Part shown: positions 1 to 7,117 of the stretch, in pieces | How positions within the stretch are numbered: the stretch's first letter is position 1 | Layout of the letters: every line of letters starts with the position of its first letter | DNA from: Thermoleophilaceae bacterium | GTDB lineage: Bacteria; Actinomycetota; Thermoleophilia; Solirubrobacterales; Thermoleophilaceae | Assembly: GCA_013696905.1 (NCBI GenBank) | Contig: JACCXP010000044.1 | Location: forward strand, 1 to 15,794 | Direction of reading: 5' to 3' | Length of the DNA stretch: 15,794 bases | The notes under the pieces: model-generated | The model's database searches: none | What the model saw: the letters and a program-made list of their open reading frames with translations, nothing else | What the model was told of the DNA's origin: nothing | Position numbers and translations under genes: made by a program

Positions 1-641
1 GCGTAGTCGCGGAAGGCGCGCGGGGTGCCCACGCGCGGGAACGCCTGGAACAGGGGCGTGCGTGCCGACGCGAGCCCCGTGTCGCGGCCCTGCCAGAACG
101 GCGAGTTGACCGACAGCGCGAGGAAGAGGGCAAGGTGGCCGCGGAGGGCGTTGACGAGCCGCGTGGCGACCTCGGGGTCCGGCACGCCTACGTGCACGTG
201 CAGGGCGAATGTCGGCTCGCGCCGAGCGAGCTCGCGCATCGAGCCGTAGAGCTCGCGATAGCGGCTCCCGCTCGAGACGACCGTGTCCTGCCAGACCGCG
301 GACGGGTGCGTGCCCGCGCTCGCCGCGGCGAGCTCCAGTGGCAGCAGATCGCGGCGCAGCGCGGCACGTAGCTCACGCACCTCGGCCGCAGCCGAGGGCA
401 CGCTCGAGTGGACGCCCGTCGCGAGCTCGAGCGCCGAGCCGTGGGTCTCGGCTGTCGCATGTTGCGCGAGCTCGCTCGAGAGCGCCGGCAGCACGGTCTC
501 GATGCGGTAGGCGAGCCGCCAGGTCTCCGGATCGAGCAGCATCATCTCCTCCTCGATCCCGATCGAGTAAGGCTCGCTCGCGGGGGAGGCGCCCCACCGC
601 GCCCAGTCGGGCAGCGGCTCGCGTGCCGGGTGCGGGCTCAC
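1..641 (-). CDS. YbdK-type carboxylate-amine ligase (GCS2 family), 3' end outside window
   Basis: Partial gene of 213 codons; the C-terminus lies beyond base 1. The GTG start (639-641) overlaps the stop of the preceding gene as GTGA, which implies translational coupling. Seen in the protein: SIGIEEEMMLLDPETW (residues about 26-41), the glutamate-rich first strand of the GCS2 fold; SALELATGVHSSV, matching the family's ELxTGVH segment; and FALHVHVGVPDPE, the HVHVG segment of the active site. Family knowledge: GCS2 proteins join an amine to the gamma-carboxylate of glutamate or similar acids with ATP; YbdK itself has weak glutamate-cysteine ligase activity. The true substrate here is unknown. 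As third gene after an ATP-grasp ligase and a gamma-glutamyl hydrolase, it probably makes an amide bond in the same pathway. Family assignment is firm, substrate is not. Confidence 0.9.
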   Translation of the reverse strand, partial: MSPHPAREPLPDWARWGASPASEPYSIGIEEEMMLLDPETWRLAYRIETVLPALSSELAQHATAETHGSALELATGVHSSVPSAAAEVRELRAALRRDLLPLELAAASAGTHPSAVWQDTVVSSGSRYRELYGSMRELARREPTFALHVHVGVPDPEVATRLVNALRGHLALFLALSVNSPFWQGRDTGLASARTPLFQAFPRVGTPRAFRDY

Positions 642-1414
642 GCCGCCCGCACGTGCAGGCGCGGGTCGCCGTAGCGCTGCGCCGCCTCGACGAACTCGAC
701 GAACAGCGCGTGTTGCTCGGGGCGCTGCGCGATGCCCTCGGCGTGCCATTGCACGCCGAGCACGAACTCGCGGTCCGCGGCCTCGATCGCCTCGATCACC
801 CCGTCCTCGGCCCACGCCACCGCGCGCAGGTCGCGGCCGAGCACCCTGATCGACTGGTGGTGGAAGGAGTTGACCTCGATCTGCGTGCGCCCGATCACCT
901 GCGCGACGCGCGATCCCGGCTCGATCTCGATCACGTGCGTGGGCCGGTCACCGGGCTCCGACTGCCGATGGTGCAGGGGCCCGCCGACCTCCTCCGGCAA
1001 GTGCTGGTACAGGGCCCCGCCGCGGGCGACGTTGAGCGCCTGGGCGCCGCGGCAGATGGCGAGCAGGGGCAACCCACGCTCGTCAGCGTCGCGGGCGAGC
1101 GCGAGCTCGAAGCGGTCGAGGTCGGGGTGGGTCGGTCCGAGCTGGGGGTGCGGCTGGGAGTGGTAGTTCTGGGGGTCGAGGTCCGGCCCGCCCGTCAGGC
1201 AGATCCCGGACATGCGTTCGAGCAGCGGCGAGACCGCCTCAGGGGCGAGTGGCGGGAGCACGACCGGCAGCCCGCCTGCGAGCTCGATCGCCTGGAGGTA
1301 CTTGAGGCCCAGCGCCATCTCCCGATGCGGTGGCTCCCCGTAGCGGATCGGCTCGACCTGCTCGGCGATCCGCACCTCGGACGTCGACACCCCGATCAGC
1401 GGGCGCCGGCTCAC
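638..1414 (-). CDS. Class I GATase-type gamma-glutamyl hydrolase (peptidase C26, PuuD-like)
   Basis: 258 residues, the usual length for the family. The GTG start (1412-1414) overlaps the upstream stop as GTGA; the open frame continues far upstream but only as a shadow of the ATP-grasp gene, and the protein beginning SRRPLIGVST fits the family's N-terminal strand. Visible motifs: ICLTGGPDLDPQNY (71-84), the nucleophile elbow LLAICRGAQALNVARGG with Cys121, and VQWHAEG with His224 and Glu226, completing the Cys-His-Glu triad (family norm is WHPE). Known relatives hydrolyse gamma-glutamyl amides such as gamma-glutamyl-GABA. There is no synthetase domain, so it acts as a free hydrolase or as an amidase partner. 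It sits between two ATP-dependent ligases and may trim, edit or recycle their gamma-glutamyl product. Family sure; substrate inferred only. Confidence 0.93.
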   Translation of the reverse strand: MSRRPLIGVSTSEVRIAEQVEPIRYGEPPHREMALGLKYLQAIELAGGLPVVLPPLAPEAVSPLLERMSGICLTGGPDLDPQNYHSQPHPQLGPTHPDLDRFELALARDADERGLPLLAICRGAQALNVARGGALYQHLPEEVGGPLHHRQSEPGDRPTHVIEIEPGSRVAQVIGRTQIEVNSFHHQSIRVLGRDLRAVAWAEDGVIEAIEAADREFVLGVQWHAEGIAQRPEQHALFVEFVEAAQRYGDPRLHVRAA

Positions 1415-2847
1415 CGCAGCACCCACGTGGCCTTGGCGCCGCCGTCCTGGCTCGAGTTGACGACCAGCGCCCCGGGCGCGAAGGCGACCCTCGTCAGGCC
1501 TCCGGGGAGCGCGGCGACGCGATCCCCCGCGGTCAGCACGAACGGCCGCAGGTCGACGTGGCGCGGGCGCAGCTCCGCGCCCTGAGCGGTCGGGTGGCGC
1601 GAGAGCGCCACGAGCTCCTGCGCCACGTAGCGCTCGGGCTCGGCGTCGATCTGGCGGGCCGCCCGGTCGCGATCCTCGCGGTGGGCGTGCGCGCAGACGA
1701 TCACGCCGTGCCCACCATGGCCGCTGCGTGGCTTGATCACCATCTCGTCGATGCGCTCGATGCACTCTGCGCGTTGGTCGGGCTGCGCGAGGTCGTAGGT
1801 CCTCACGGAGGCGAGCAGCGGCTGCTCGTCGAGGTAGAAGCGGATGATCTCGGGGACGTAGGCGTGCACCAGCTTGTCGTCGGCGATCCCTGCCCCCGGC
1901 GTGTTGACGCAGCTGAGCCGCCCGGCCTTGAGCGGGCCGAGGACGGCCTCGGCCCAGGGACTCAACTTGCCTGAGGTGTCGTGGATCCGATCCTCGTCGG
2001 TGCGGCGATAGACGACGTCGAGCCGGCGCTGGCGGCCGTCGATGCGTGCGTAGAGGCGATCGCCGCGTGTCTCGAGGATGTCGAGTGTCACGACCGGGAT
2101 TTCGAGCGCGGCGGCGATCCACTCGTGCTCCCACCAGGCGCTGTTGGCGGGCCCGTCGGAGAGCAGCGCGACCTCGGGCTTCTCGACCCCCTCGGGGGCG
2201 GCTGCCCGGAGCACGTCGGCGAGGGCGCTCCAGCGCTCGTCGGCGTCGAGGCGTGCCTCGGGCGCGAGCGGCAGGACCTCGTCGATCGCCTCGAGCGCGG
2301 CCTGTGCATAGGCGAGGCCCGACGGTGTGCGCGCGTTGTCCTCGAGCACCTTGAGCACGCCGTCTGAGTCGCGCACCAGGTCGAAGCCGAGCACCCCGGC
2401 GTAGACCGCACCCGGCCCCACGACGCCGGCCATCTCGGGCTCGAAGTGCTCGGCCCCCTCGAGCACCCGCCCGGGCACCCGTCCGGCGGCCACGATGCGA
2501 CGCTCGCCGTAGCAGTCGGCCGCGAACGCGTTGAGCGCCCGTGCGCGCTGCACGAGTCCCGCGGCCAGGCGATCCCACTCCTCGCGCGGGAAGATGCGCG
2601 GGATCGGGTCGAGCTTGAAGGGCACGTATCCGTCGCGCGAGCGGAAGCGCACCCCGCGCCGATCGACAGCCCGTTTCGTCGCGTGCGCGAGGTCTGCCAG
2701 GTCGACTCCCTCGAGACCCCCGAGCAGGCGCGCGTATTGCGGGCGCGGGGTCATCGGAGGCGCCAAGGCCTCGTCGTAGTAGGACGGCGACAGCTCGTAG
2801 CCCTCGAACCCGGGCAGCAATGGGTTTGCCGGCACGTGACCGCTCAT
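1411..2847 (-). CDS. Circularly permuted ATP-grasp ligase (DUF404/DUF407, COG2308 type)
   Basis: 478 residues, typical for the stand-alone family. Seen: FKLDPIPRIFPREEWDRLA near the N-terminus (family hallmark); NTPGAGIADDKLVHAYVPEI; the glycine-rich nucleotide loop VIKPRSGHGGHGV; and the C-terminal block RPRHVDLRPFVL...LPGGLTRVA...NSSQDGGAKATWVL, almost identical in pattern to described members. The family has the ATP-grasp fold in permuted order and is predicted to form amide or peptide bonds between small substrates through an acyl phosphate. The ATG at 2845-2847 was chosen because the conserved protein begins just after it; an in-frame TTG lies 18 bases upstream. There is no spaced Shine-Dalgarno, but a TACGCT hexamer sits 6 bases before the ATG. 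First gene of a coupled operon with the GATase and GCS2 genes. The usual alpha-E and transglutaminase partners are not seen here. Confidence 0.92.
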   Translation of the reverse strand: MSGHVPANPLLPGFEGYELSPSYYDEALAPPMTPRPQYARLLGGLEGVDLADLAHATKRAVDRRGVRFRSRDGYVPFKLDPIPRIFPREEWDRLAAGLVQRARALNAFAADCYGERRIVAAGRVPGRVLEGAEHFEPEMAGVVGPGAVYAGVLGFDLVRDSDGVLKVLEDNARTPSGLAYAQAALEAIDEVLPLAPEARLDADERWSALADVLRAAAPEGVEKPEVALLSDGPANSAWWEHEWIAAALEIPVVTLDILETRGDRLYARIDGRQRRLDVVYRRTDEDRIHDTSGKLSPWAEAVLGPLKAGRLSCVNTPGAGIADDKLVHAYVPEIIRFYLDEQPLLASVRTYDLAQPDQRAECIERIDEMVIKPRSGHGGHGVIVCAHAHREDRDRAARQIDAEPERYVAQELVALSRHPTAQGAELRPRHVDLRPFVLTAGDRVAALPGGLTRVAFAPGALVVNSSQDGGAKATWVLR

Positions 2848-2853
2848 TCCCCG

Positions 2854-2859
2854 AGCGTA
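2854..2859 (-). promoter_or_regulatory. -10-like hexamer TACGCT, predicted leaderless start of the ATP-grasp operon
   Basis: TACGCT (TANNNT type) ends 6 bases before the ATG at 2847, so transcription would begin at or next to the A of the start codon. No clear -35 was found. The bases between (CGGGGA) touch the ATG and are too close to act as a normal ribosome site. Confidence 0.45.
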
Positions 2860-2959
2860 GATCAACGTTTGGGCGGGCAGCTTGTACGGACGGCCAAGCC
2901 GGGGGCGCGACATCTCGACCCCCGGTACAGCGGAGCGGTCGGGATGGCAGACTTGCCTG

Positions 2960-3493
2960 GTGGACCCGCTGCACGGCAAGCTGCTGATCGCCGCTCCAGC
3001 GCTGCACGACCCGAACTTCGAACGAACGGTCGTGCTCGTCGCCGAGCACAGCGAGGAGGGCGCGCTCGGGCTCGTCTTGAACCGCCCGTCCCCGCTCGAA
3101 CTGAGCGACGGTGCGCCAGAGCTCGCCGCTCTCGTCGAGCCGGGTGAGCGCATCTTCGTCGGGGGCCCCGTCGAGCCGTCCGGGATCCTGATCCTGGCGC
3201 AGTTCGAGGACGTCCGAGAGGCGGCCGGCGTGGCGCTCGGGGACATCGGCTTCGTCGGGCCAGAGCCGCCGGGTTCCGGGATCGGGCGCTCGCGAGCGTT
3301 CGCCGGCCACGCGGGTTGGGCGGCCGGGCAGCTCGATGCAGAGGTCGCGGCCGAGGGGTGGATCATCGAGCCGGCTGTCGCCGCCGACGTCTTCTGCGAC
3401 GACCCGGGGCAGCTGTGGGCCGCGGTGCTCCAGCGCAAGGGAGGGCGCTACGCGCTGCTGACGCGCATGCCGCTCGACCCGCGCGTGAACTGA
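2960..3493 (+). CDS. YqgE/AlgH-family protein (UPF0301, DUF179)
   Basis: 177 residues from the GTG at 2960. The protein starts VDPLHGKLLIAAPALHDPNF, which matches the family N-terminus (xSLxGKLLIAxPxLxDPNF), so the longer open frame from 2882 is rejected. Further family segments: RTVVLVAEHSEEGALGLVLNRP, FVGGPVEPSG, AFAGHAGWAAGQLDAEVAAEGW and a tail LLTRMPLDPRVN. Family knowledge: small alpha/beta proteins of unresolved biochemical role; the name AlgH comes from an alginate regulation phenotype in Pseudomonas and should not be transferred literally. It is divergent from the ATP-grasp operon across a 112-base gap. No good Shine-Dalgarno; CAGACT (2948-2953) lies 6 bases before the GTG and might serve as a leaderless -10. 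The AlgH label is certain as a family, not as a function. Confidence 0.9.
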   Translation: MDPLHGKLLIAAPALHDPNFERTVVLVAEHSEEGALGLVLNRPSPLELSDGAPELAALVEPGERIFVGGPVEPSGILILAQFEDVREAAGVALGDIGFVGPEPPGSGIGRSRAFAGHAGWAAGQLDAEVAAEGWIIEPAVAADVFCDDPGQLWAAVLQRKGGRYALLTRMPLDPRVN

Positions 3494-3507
3494 TCGTCAG
3501 CCGCCGC

Positions 3508-3879
3508 TCAGCGGCATGCGTCGGGATTCTCGCGGCATGCCTGCTCGAAGCGGTCGGCAGCGCTGCCCGAGGGCGGCGGCGTGTCATTCGACGGGCTGTC
3601 AGCCGGCGGCTGCGTCGTGCTCGGCGCCTCGGCGGTCGAGCTCGGCGCCTGGTCGGTGGTCGGGGGTGGCGGGGCCGGCTCCGTGGCCGAGGTCGAGCGA
3701 CGCTCCCGCCCGCCGGCCGCCTCGGCCGGGCGCGCCTTCTCCCCCGGCACGGTCAGCTCGGGCCGGGCGGGCACCGTGCTGGGCACGCGCTCCTCGTCAC
3801 CCCCGCAGGCTGTCGCCTGAGCGGCGAGCAGGCTGACCAGGACGGTGGCGGCCAGCGCGCGTGCGAACGCGCTCCGCAA
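3508..3879 (-). CDS. Putative exported Pro/Thr/Ser-rich lipoprotein, hypothetical
   Basis: 123 residues starting with TTG (3877-3879), 6 bases after the stop of the zinc-ribbon gene and in the same frame. The N-terminus has one Arg-rich turn and a hydrophobic stretch (ALAATVLVSLLAA) followed by QATACGG, a possible lipobox with Cys25; the -3 residue is Ala rather than Leu, so lipidation is probable but not certain. The middle (about residues 30-107) is low-complexity, rich in Pro, Thr, Ser and Ala, like a flexible cell-wall spacer. The tail DRFEQACRENPDACR has two Cys seven residues apart, a possible disulphide loop. I do not recognise a family and assign no function. Codon use matches the neighbours. 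The TTG start is inferred because an in-frame TAG lies immediately upstream. Confidence 0.6.
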   Translation of the reverse strand: MRSAFARALAATVLVSLLAAQATACGGDEERVPSTVPARPELTVPGEKARPAEAAGGRERRSTSATEPAPPPPTTDQAPSSTAEAPSTTQPPADSPSNDTPPPSGSAADRFEQACRENPDACR

Positions 3880-3885
3880 GCGCCG

Positions 3886-4155
3886 CTACCGCTCGATGGC
3901 CGGCAGCCGCCGGCCGCAGTTCGGGCAGTCGTTGAGGTCACGCGGCACGAGCTGCTCGAGCGAGCAGCCACACAGGCGCAGGTTCTCGACGCTCCAGGGA
4001 AGCTGGCTCGGCGACGGCGCAAGCGGCAGCGTCTTGCCCACGACGCGAAATTCCTCACCGGTCTCGCGGTCGACGTAGACCGCTCCCGGCTCGACGGCGC
4101 GGATCACCTCGCGATCGGAGGCCGAGCGCAATCGATACTTCTGGCGCCGGTTCAC
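3886..4155 (-). CDS. Small zinc-ribbon protein, hypothetical
   Basis: 89 residues from a GTG at 4155. The N-terminus is basic (NRRQKYRLR); residues about 22-42 (EPGAVYVDRETGEEFRVVGK) look like a small beta sheet; the C-terminus has Cys62-x-Cys64 and Cys77-x2-Cys80 (LCGCS ... DCPNCGRR), four cysteines that would bind one zinc. Similar one-domain zinc ribbons in other bacteria are mostly uncharacterised and may bind nucleic acid or protein; I assign no function. It is divergent from the GT4 gene across 74 bases and precedes the lipoprotein gene by 6 bases, probably co-transcribed. A TAACTT hexamer lies 8 bases before the GTG, and no Shine-Dalgarno is visible, so the mRNA may be leaderless. Confidence 0.65.
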   Translation of the reverse strand: MNRRQKYRLRSASDREVIRAVEPGAVYVDRETGEEFRVVGKTLPLAPSPSQLPWSVENLRLCGCSLEQLVPRDLNDCPNCGRRLPAIER

Positions 4156-4163
4156 GGCGACGG

Positions 4164-4169
4164 AAGTTA
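4164..4169 (-). promoter_or_regulatory. -10-like hexamer TAACTT before the zinc-ribbon gene
   Basis: TAACTT (TANNNT) ends 8 bases before the GTG start at 4155. Transcription would begin one or two bases before the start codon. No -35 seen. It faces the GATACT box of the divergent GT4 gene, so this 74-base gap probably holds two opposed promoters. Confidence 0.4.
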
Positions 4170-4217
4170 GCAGCGCGAGGCGGCTGCGGCCGGTGCCGCT
4201 CCGCCGGGGGCGGCGGT

Positions 4218-4223
4218 GATACT
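4218..4223 (+). promoter_or_regulatory. -10-like hexamer GATACT, predicted leaderless start of the GT4 gene
   Basis: GATACT differs from TATAAT at two positions and ends exactly 6 bases before the GTG at 4230, so the +1 falls on the first base of the start codon. No Shine-Dalgarno is present between the box and the GTG (CGCCGG). A GC-rich inverted repeat CCGCC/GGCGG (4201-4216) lies just upstream and might be an operator or only composition. Confidence 0.45.
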
Positions 4224-4229
4224 CGCCGG

Positions 4230-5765
4230 GTGCGTGTGCTCATCTTCCACGGCTACCTGCTGCGTGGCACCGGCAGCAATGTCTACAACGCGGAGCTCGC
4301 ACCGGCCCTCACCCGCCTCGGCCACGAGGTGCACCTGCTGTGCCAGGATCGCCGCGCCGAAGCGCTTTCCTGGGTCGATGCGGTCGCCGACTGGGACGGC
4401 GGGCAGCTGTCGATGCGGCGGCTGCGCGAGCCGGCGCGCTGCACGGTCTACCGACCCGACATCGGTGGACTGCTGCCGGTCTACGTGGCCGACGAGTACG
4501 AGGGCTTCGACGCGCGCCCGTTCCCAGCACTCGACGACTCGGAGCTCGAGCGCTACCTTGCCGCGAACGTGGCCGCCGTGTCCGAGGTCGCCGCCCTGGT
4601 CGCCCCCGACCTGGCGCTCGCAAACCACGAGGTGATGGGCCCGGCGGTGCTCGCGCGCGCGCTCGCGGGCCAGGTGCCCTACGCGGTCAAGGTTCACGGC
4701 AGCGCGCTCGAGTACACGGTCAGGCCCTACCTGGCCCGCTTCGGACCCTACGCGCGCGAGGGGATGGAAGGAGCGCGCGCCGTGCTCGTCGGCTCGCGCC
4801 ACACCGCCGAGCGCCTGTGGGAGACGATCGAGGATTCCACCCTGCCCGCGAAGACCCGCCTCGGACCGCCCGGCGTCGACGTGCACGCCTTCCGCCCGCG
4901 CCCGCGCGCCGAGGCCGCCGAACGCGTTCGCGCGCTCGCCGACCGCCTCGAGCGCGGTGAGGCGGCGTCCTGGGGCGGCGAGGCGGGCGCCGCTACGGCG
5001 CTGCGCGCGTTGCGACCCGAGAGCGAGCCGGTCGTGTCCTACGTCGGCAAGCTGATCGTCTCGAAGGGCGTCGACCTGCTGCTCGCCGCCTGGCCGCTCG
5101 TGGTCGCCCGCGTGCCCGAGGCCCGCCTGTGCCTGGTCGGCTTCGGCACCTACCGCGACGCGCTCGTGCGGTTGCTCGCGGCGCTCGCTGGGGGCGACCT
5201 CGCCGGCGCGCTCGAGATCGCCGCACGCGGCCGCGAGCTCGAGGGTGGGCCGGCCTCGAAGCTCGCCTACCTGACCGCCTTCCTCGAGGGGCTCGGGGAA
5301 CCGCGACGCGAGCTCTATCTCCGAAGCGCCGCCCGTGCCGCCGAGCGCGTGCATTTCACCGGGCGGCTGGAGTACGCCGACGTTCCCGAGCTGCTCTCGG
5401 CGTGCACAGCCCAGGTGGTGCCGAGCACGTTCCCGGAGGCCTTCGGCATGGTCGCGGCCGAGGCGGCCGCCTGCGGCGCGCTGCCGCTCTCCGCCTCGCA
5501 CTCCGGCCTCGCGGAGGTGACCGCCCAGCTCGCCGCGGCGGTCGAGGATCCGGTGCGCCCGCTGCTCTCGTTCACGCTCGGGCCGGGCGCCGTCGAGCAG
5601 CTCGCGGACAGGCTTGCGAGCTGGCTCGAGCTCGACGAGCCGACCCGCTCGCGGGCCTCGGCGGCGCTCGCCGCCTACGCGCGCCAGCACTTCAGCTGGG
5701 AGGGGGTCGCTAGCCGCGTCATCGACGCCGCTTCGGGCCGGCTCGACGAGCTGCCCGAGCCCTAG
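4230..5765 (+). CDS. GT4-family glycosyltransferase
   Basis: 511 residues from GTG. The N-terminal Rossmann half begins RVLIFHGYLLRGTGSNVYNAEL, with the GxG loop for acceptor binding, and continues through VKVHGSALEYTVRPY. The C-terminal half starts at VVSYVGKLIVSKGVDLLLAAW and carries the nucleotide-sugar motif PEAFGMVAAEAAACG (E-x7-E). This is a retaining GT-B enzyme that moves a sugar from a nucleotide donor; sugar and acceptor cannot be read. Cytoplasmic; no membrane segment. Longer than most GT4 proteins (about 380-420): roughly 60 extra, mainly helical residues (about 312-373) lie between GFGTYRDAL and VHFTGRLEYADVPELL. The stop TAG at 5763-5765 lies inside a repeat that also occurs at the far side of the following insertion sequence. 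Reading frame is intact. Confidence 0.93.
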   Translation: MRVLIFHGYLLRGTGSNVYNAELAPALTRLGHEVHLLCQDRRAEALSWVDAVADWDGGQLSMRRLREPARCTVYRPDIGGLLPVYVADEYEGFDARPFPALDDSELERYLAANVAAVSEVAALVAPDLALANHEVMGPAVLARALAGQVPYAVKVHGSALEYTVRPYLARFGPYAREGMEGARAVLVGSRHTAERLWETIEDSTLPAKTRLGPPGVDVHAFRPRPRAEAAERVRALADRLERGEAASWGGEAGAATALRALRPESEPVVSYVGKLIVSKGVDLLLAAWPLVVARVPEARLCLVGFGTYRDALVRLLAALAGGDLAGALEIAARGRELEGGPASKLAYLTAFLEGLGEPRRELYLRSAARAAERVHFTGRLEYADVPELLSACTAQVVPSTFPEAFGMVAAEAAACGALPLSASHSGLAEVTAQLAAAVEDPVRPLLSFTLGPGAVEQLADRLASWLELDEPTRSRASAALAAYARQHFSWEGVASRVIDAASGRLDELPEP

Positions 5766-5767
5766 CC

Positions 5768-5802
5768 GGTCCCCCCCCAACGCATCTCACAGAGCATTCT
5801 GA
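5768..5802 (+). repeat. Left terminal inverted repeat of the insertion sequence
   Basis: Begins GGTCCCCCCCCAACGCATCT and ends TTCTGA at 5802. It matches the reverse complement of 7118-7152 at 29 of 35 positions, with an uninterrupted 18-base identity covering the run of eight C and AACGCATCTC. Confidence 0.9.
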
Positions 5803-5815
5803 GAGAGACAGGTAG

Positions 5816-7084
5816 TCACCGCAGCGAGGGCCGGCTGCGGCGATCGGTGATTGTGCGACGGCCGACTCGGGGGCGGCCGCTGTTTGCCTCAAGCCAAGCG
5901 CGGATCGCCCCGGTGTAGGCGCGGGCGTCATCGTGGCGGTTGGCGTGCAGTTGCATGAGGAGCAGCAGCCGGTTGGTGCGCTCCTCGTTCTTGAGGCCGT
6001 AGCGGCGCGGGTGGAGGGCGTCGCGGATCGGGCCGATGAGCCCGTCCATCGGGGAGGTCGACAAGGGCGTGTCCACCGGACGCGCGCTGCGCAGACCGCG
6101 GCGGGCGAACTGGTCCTCGACGATCCGCCCGGTGCTCTCGAGCCAGCTCGAGAGGCGTCCGATGTCCGCGGCGCGAGCGTCGCGGGCGAACGGCTTCCAG
6201 AACGACGGGCCCGTGAAGGCCGCCTCGATGCGGGGCCGCAGCGCGTCGATTGCCGCCCGGTGCTCGGGTTCGATCTTCTCGATCTTGTCCATCAGCCGCT
6301 CCAGCGCGTGGCGCAGATGCCACTCGCACAGATAGAGCTCGGCGTCAGGGAACGCAACCCGCACCGCAGCGTTCAGGCCGCTGTGGTTGTCGCAGACCAC
6401 CCGCGACGGGGCGCCATCCAGGCCGCGCAAGAACGCCTCCCAGTTGGCCTGCGTCGCCTCCGGGAAGGCCTGGATGCGCCACAGCCTGGGGCGCTCGTGC
6501 TCGAAGCCCACCGCGCAGAAGACCTTGAAGGCGATCCGGAAGCGGCCGGTGGCCGGGTCGCGCACCGAGAAGGGCAGGTCGTCGAGCAGCAGCGACCCCG
6601 CCGCCGGCCAGGCGGCGGGCCGACGCGTCTCACAGACGACCGGGGCGAAGACCTCGACCCAGTCCATCACCAGCTGCCCGTGGCGAGTCAGCCGAAGCTC
6701 GCCCGTGTCTGGATCGGCGCGCAGCCGGCGTGCCCGCTCGCGCGCCACCAGCGCCGCTTGGCGGTAGGTTGCGCCCGCGCCGACTGCGACGAGCGCCTCC
6801 GCGATCCCGCGGGCGACGAACTGGTAGTGACGCGCCGCGTGCGGCCCCTCGTGCAGATGCACGGCCCGCTCGCAGAGTTCGCAGGCGTCGTGCCACGCCT
6901 CCTCGCGCGGGAGCGCCTCGGTGAAGCGGTGCGGCCGATCGCCATTTGGCGGCGTGCAGCGGTAGAGCTGGCGACGATGCCCCGACTTGCCGTACCTACC
7001 GTCGAAGCGCACGCGCGACCCGCCGTGCTCAGGCCGCGGGCACACCGCCTGCGCCGCACTCCACCTCTTCCCCGTCGTCGCCAT
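5816..7084 (-). CDS. IS1249-like transposase (MULE/IS256-type DDE)
   Basis: 422 residues, ATG at 7084. The N-terminal zinc-binding region has Cys15, Cys43 and a second pair Cys68/Cys71 (CELC), likely for binding the terminal repeats. The catalytic RNase H-like core shows SLLLDDLPF (Asp168/Asp169), VVCDNHSGLNAAV (Asp232) and the C/D2H insert motif CEWH (Cys253, His256) typical of Mutator-like and IS256-type enzymes. The segment STSPMDGLIGPIRDALHPRRYGLKN (343-367) stands where these enzymes carry the final acid as TTNxxE; here the residue is Asp347, followed by the helix TNRLLLLMQLHANR. No frameshift or stop, so it is probably complete. Expressed convergently towards the GT4 gene. It cuts and joins the element's ends; no Shine-Dalgarno of quality is visible. 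Confidence 0.9.
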   Translation of the reverse strand: MATTGKRWSAAQAVCPRPEHGGSRVRFDGRYGKSGHRRQLYRCTPPNGDRPHRFTEALPREEAWHDACELCERAVHLHEGPHAARHYQFVARGIAEALVAVGAGATYRQAALVARERARRLRADPDTGELRLTRHGQLVMDWVEVFAPVVCETRRPAAWPAAGSLLLDDLPFSVRDPATGRFRIAFKVFCAVGFEHERPRLWRIQAFPEATQANWEAFLRGLDGAPSRVVCDNHSGLNAAVRVAFPDAELYLCEWHLRHALERLMDKIEKIEPEHRAAIDALRPRIEAAFTGPSFWKPFARDARAADIGRLSSWLESTGRIVEDQFARRGLRSARPVDTPLSTSPMDGLIGPIRDALHPRRYGLKNEERTNRLLLLMQLHANRHDDARAYTGAIRAWLEANSGRPRVGRRTITDRRSRPSLR

Positions 7085-7117
7085 CTTGATCGGCCACGAA
7101 GCTAGGCCCCTTGGCGG

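Noticed and set aside
209..1585. 458-codon open frame on plus, antisense to the GCS2 and GATase genes
   Set aside because: Product is Arg/Ala/Pro-rich low complexity with no motif; the opposite strand carries clear catalytic motifs. A typical GC-rich shadow frame.
2882..2959. Longer N-terminus for the AlgH-family protein starting at 2882
   Set aside because: The added 26 residues do not look like the family, whose N-terminus matches exactly from the GTG at 2960.
3503..3515. GCCGC-TCA-GCGGC hairpin between the AlgH-family and lipoprotein genes as a terminator
   Set aside because: Only five pairs with a three-base loop and no T-run, and it lies in the last codons of the lipoprotein gene; such short repeats are common at this GC content.
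4167..5780. 537-codon open frame on minus, antisense to the GT4 gene
   Set aside because: Rich in Arg, Gly, Leu, Glu and Ala without any domain; the plus strand carries the E-x7-E motif and both GT-B halves.
5933..7105. 390-codon open frame on plus across the transposase gene
   Set aside because: No recognisable domain; the minus strand has an intact transposase with catalytic motifs flanked by inverted repeats.
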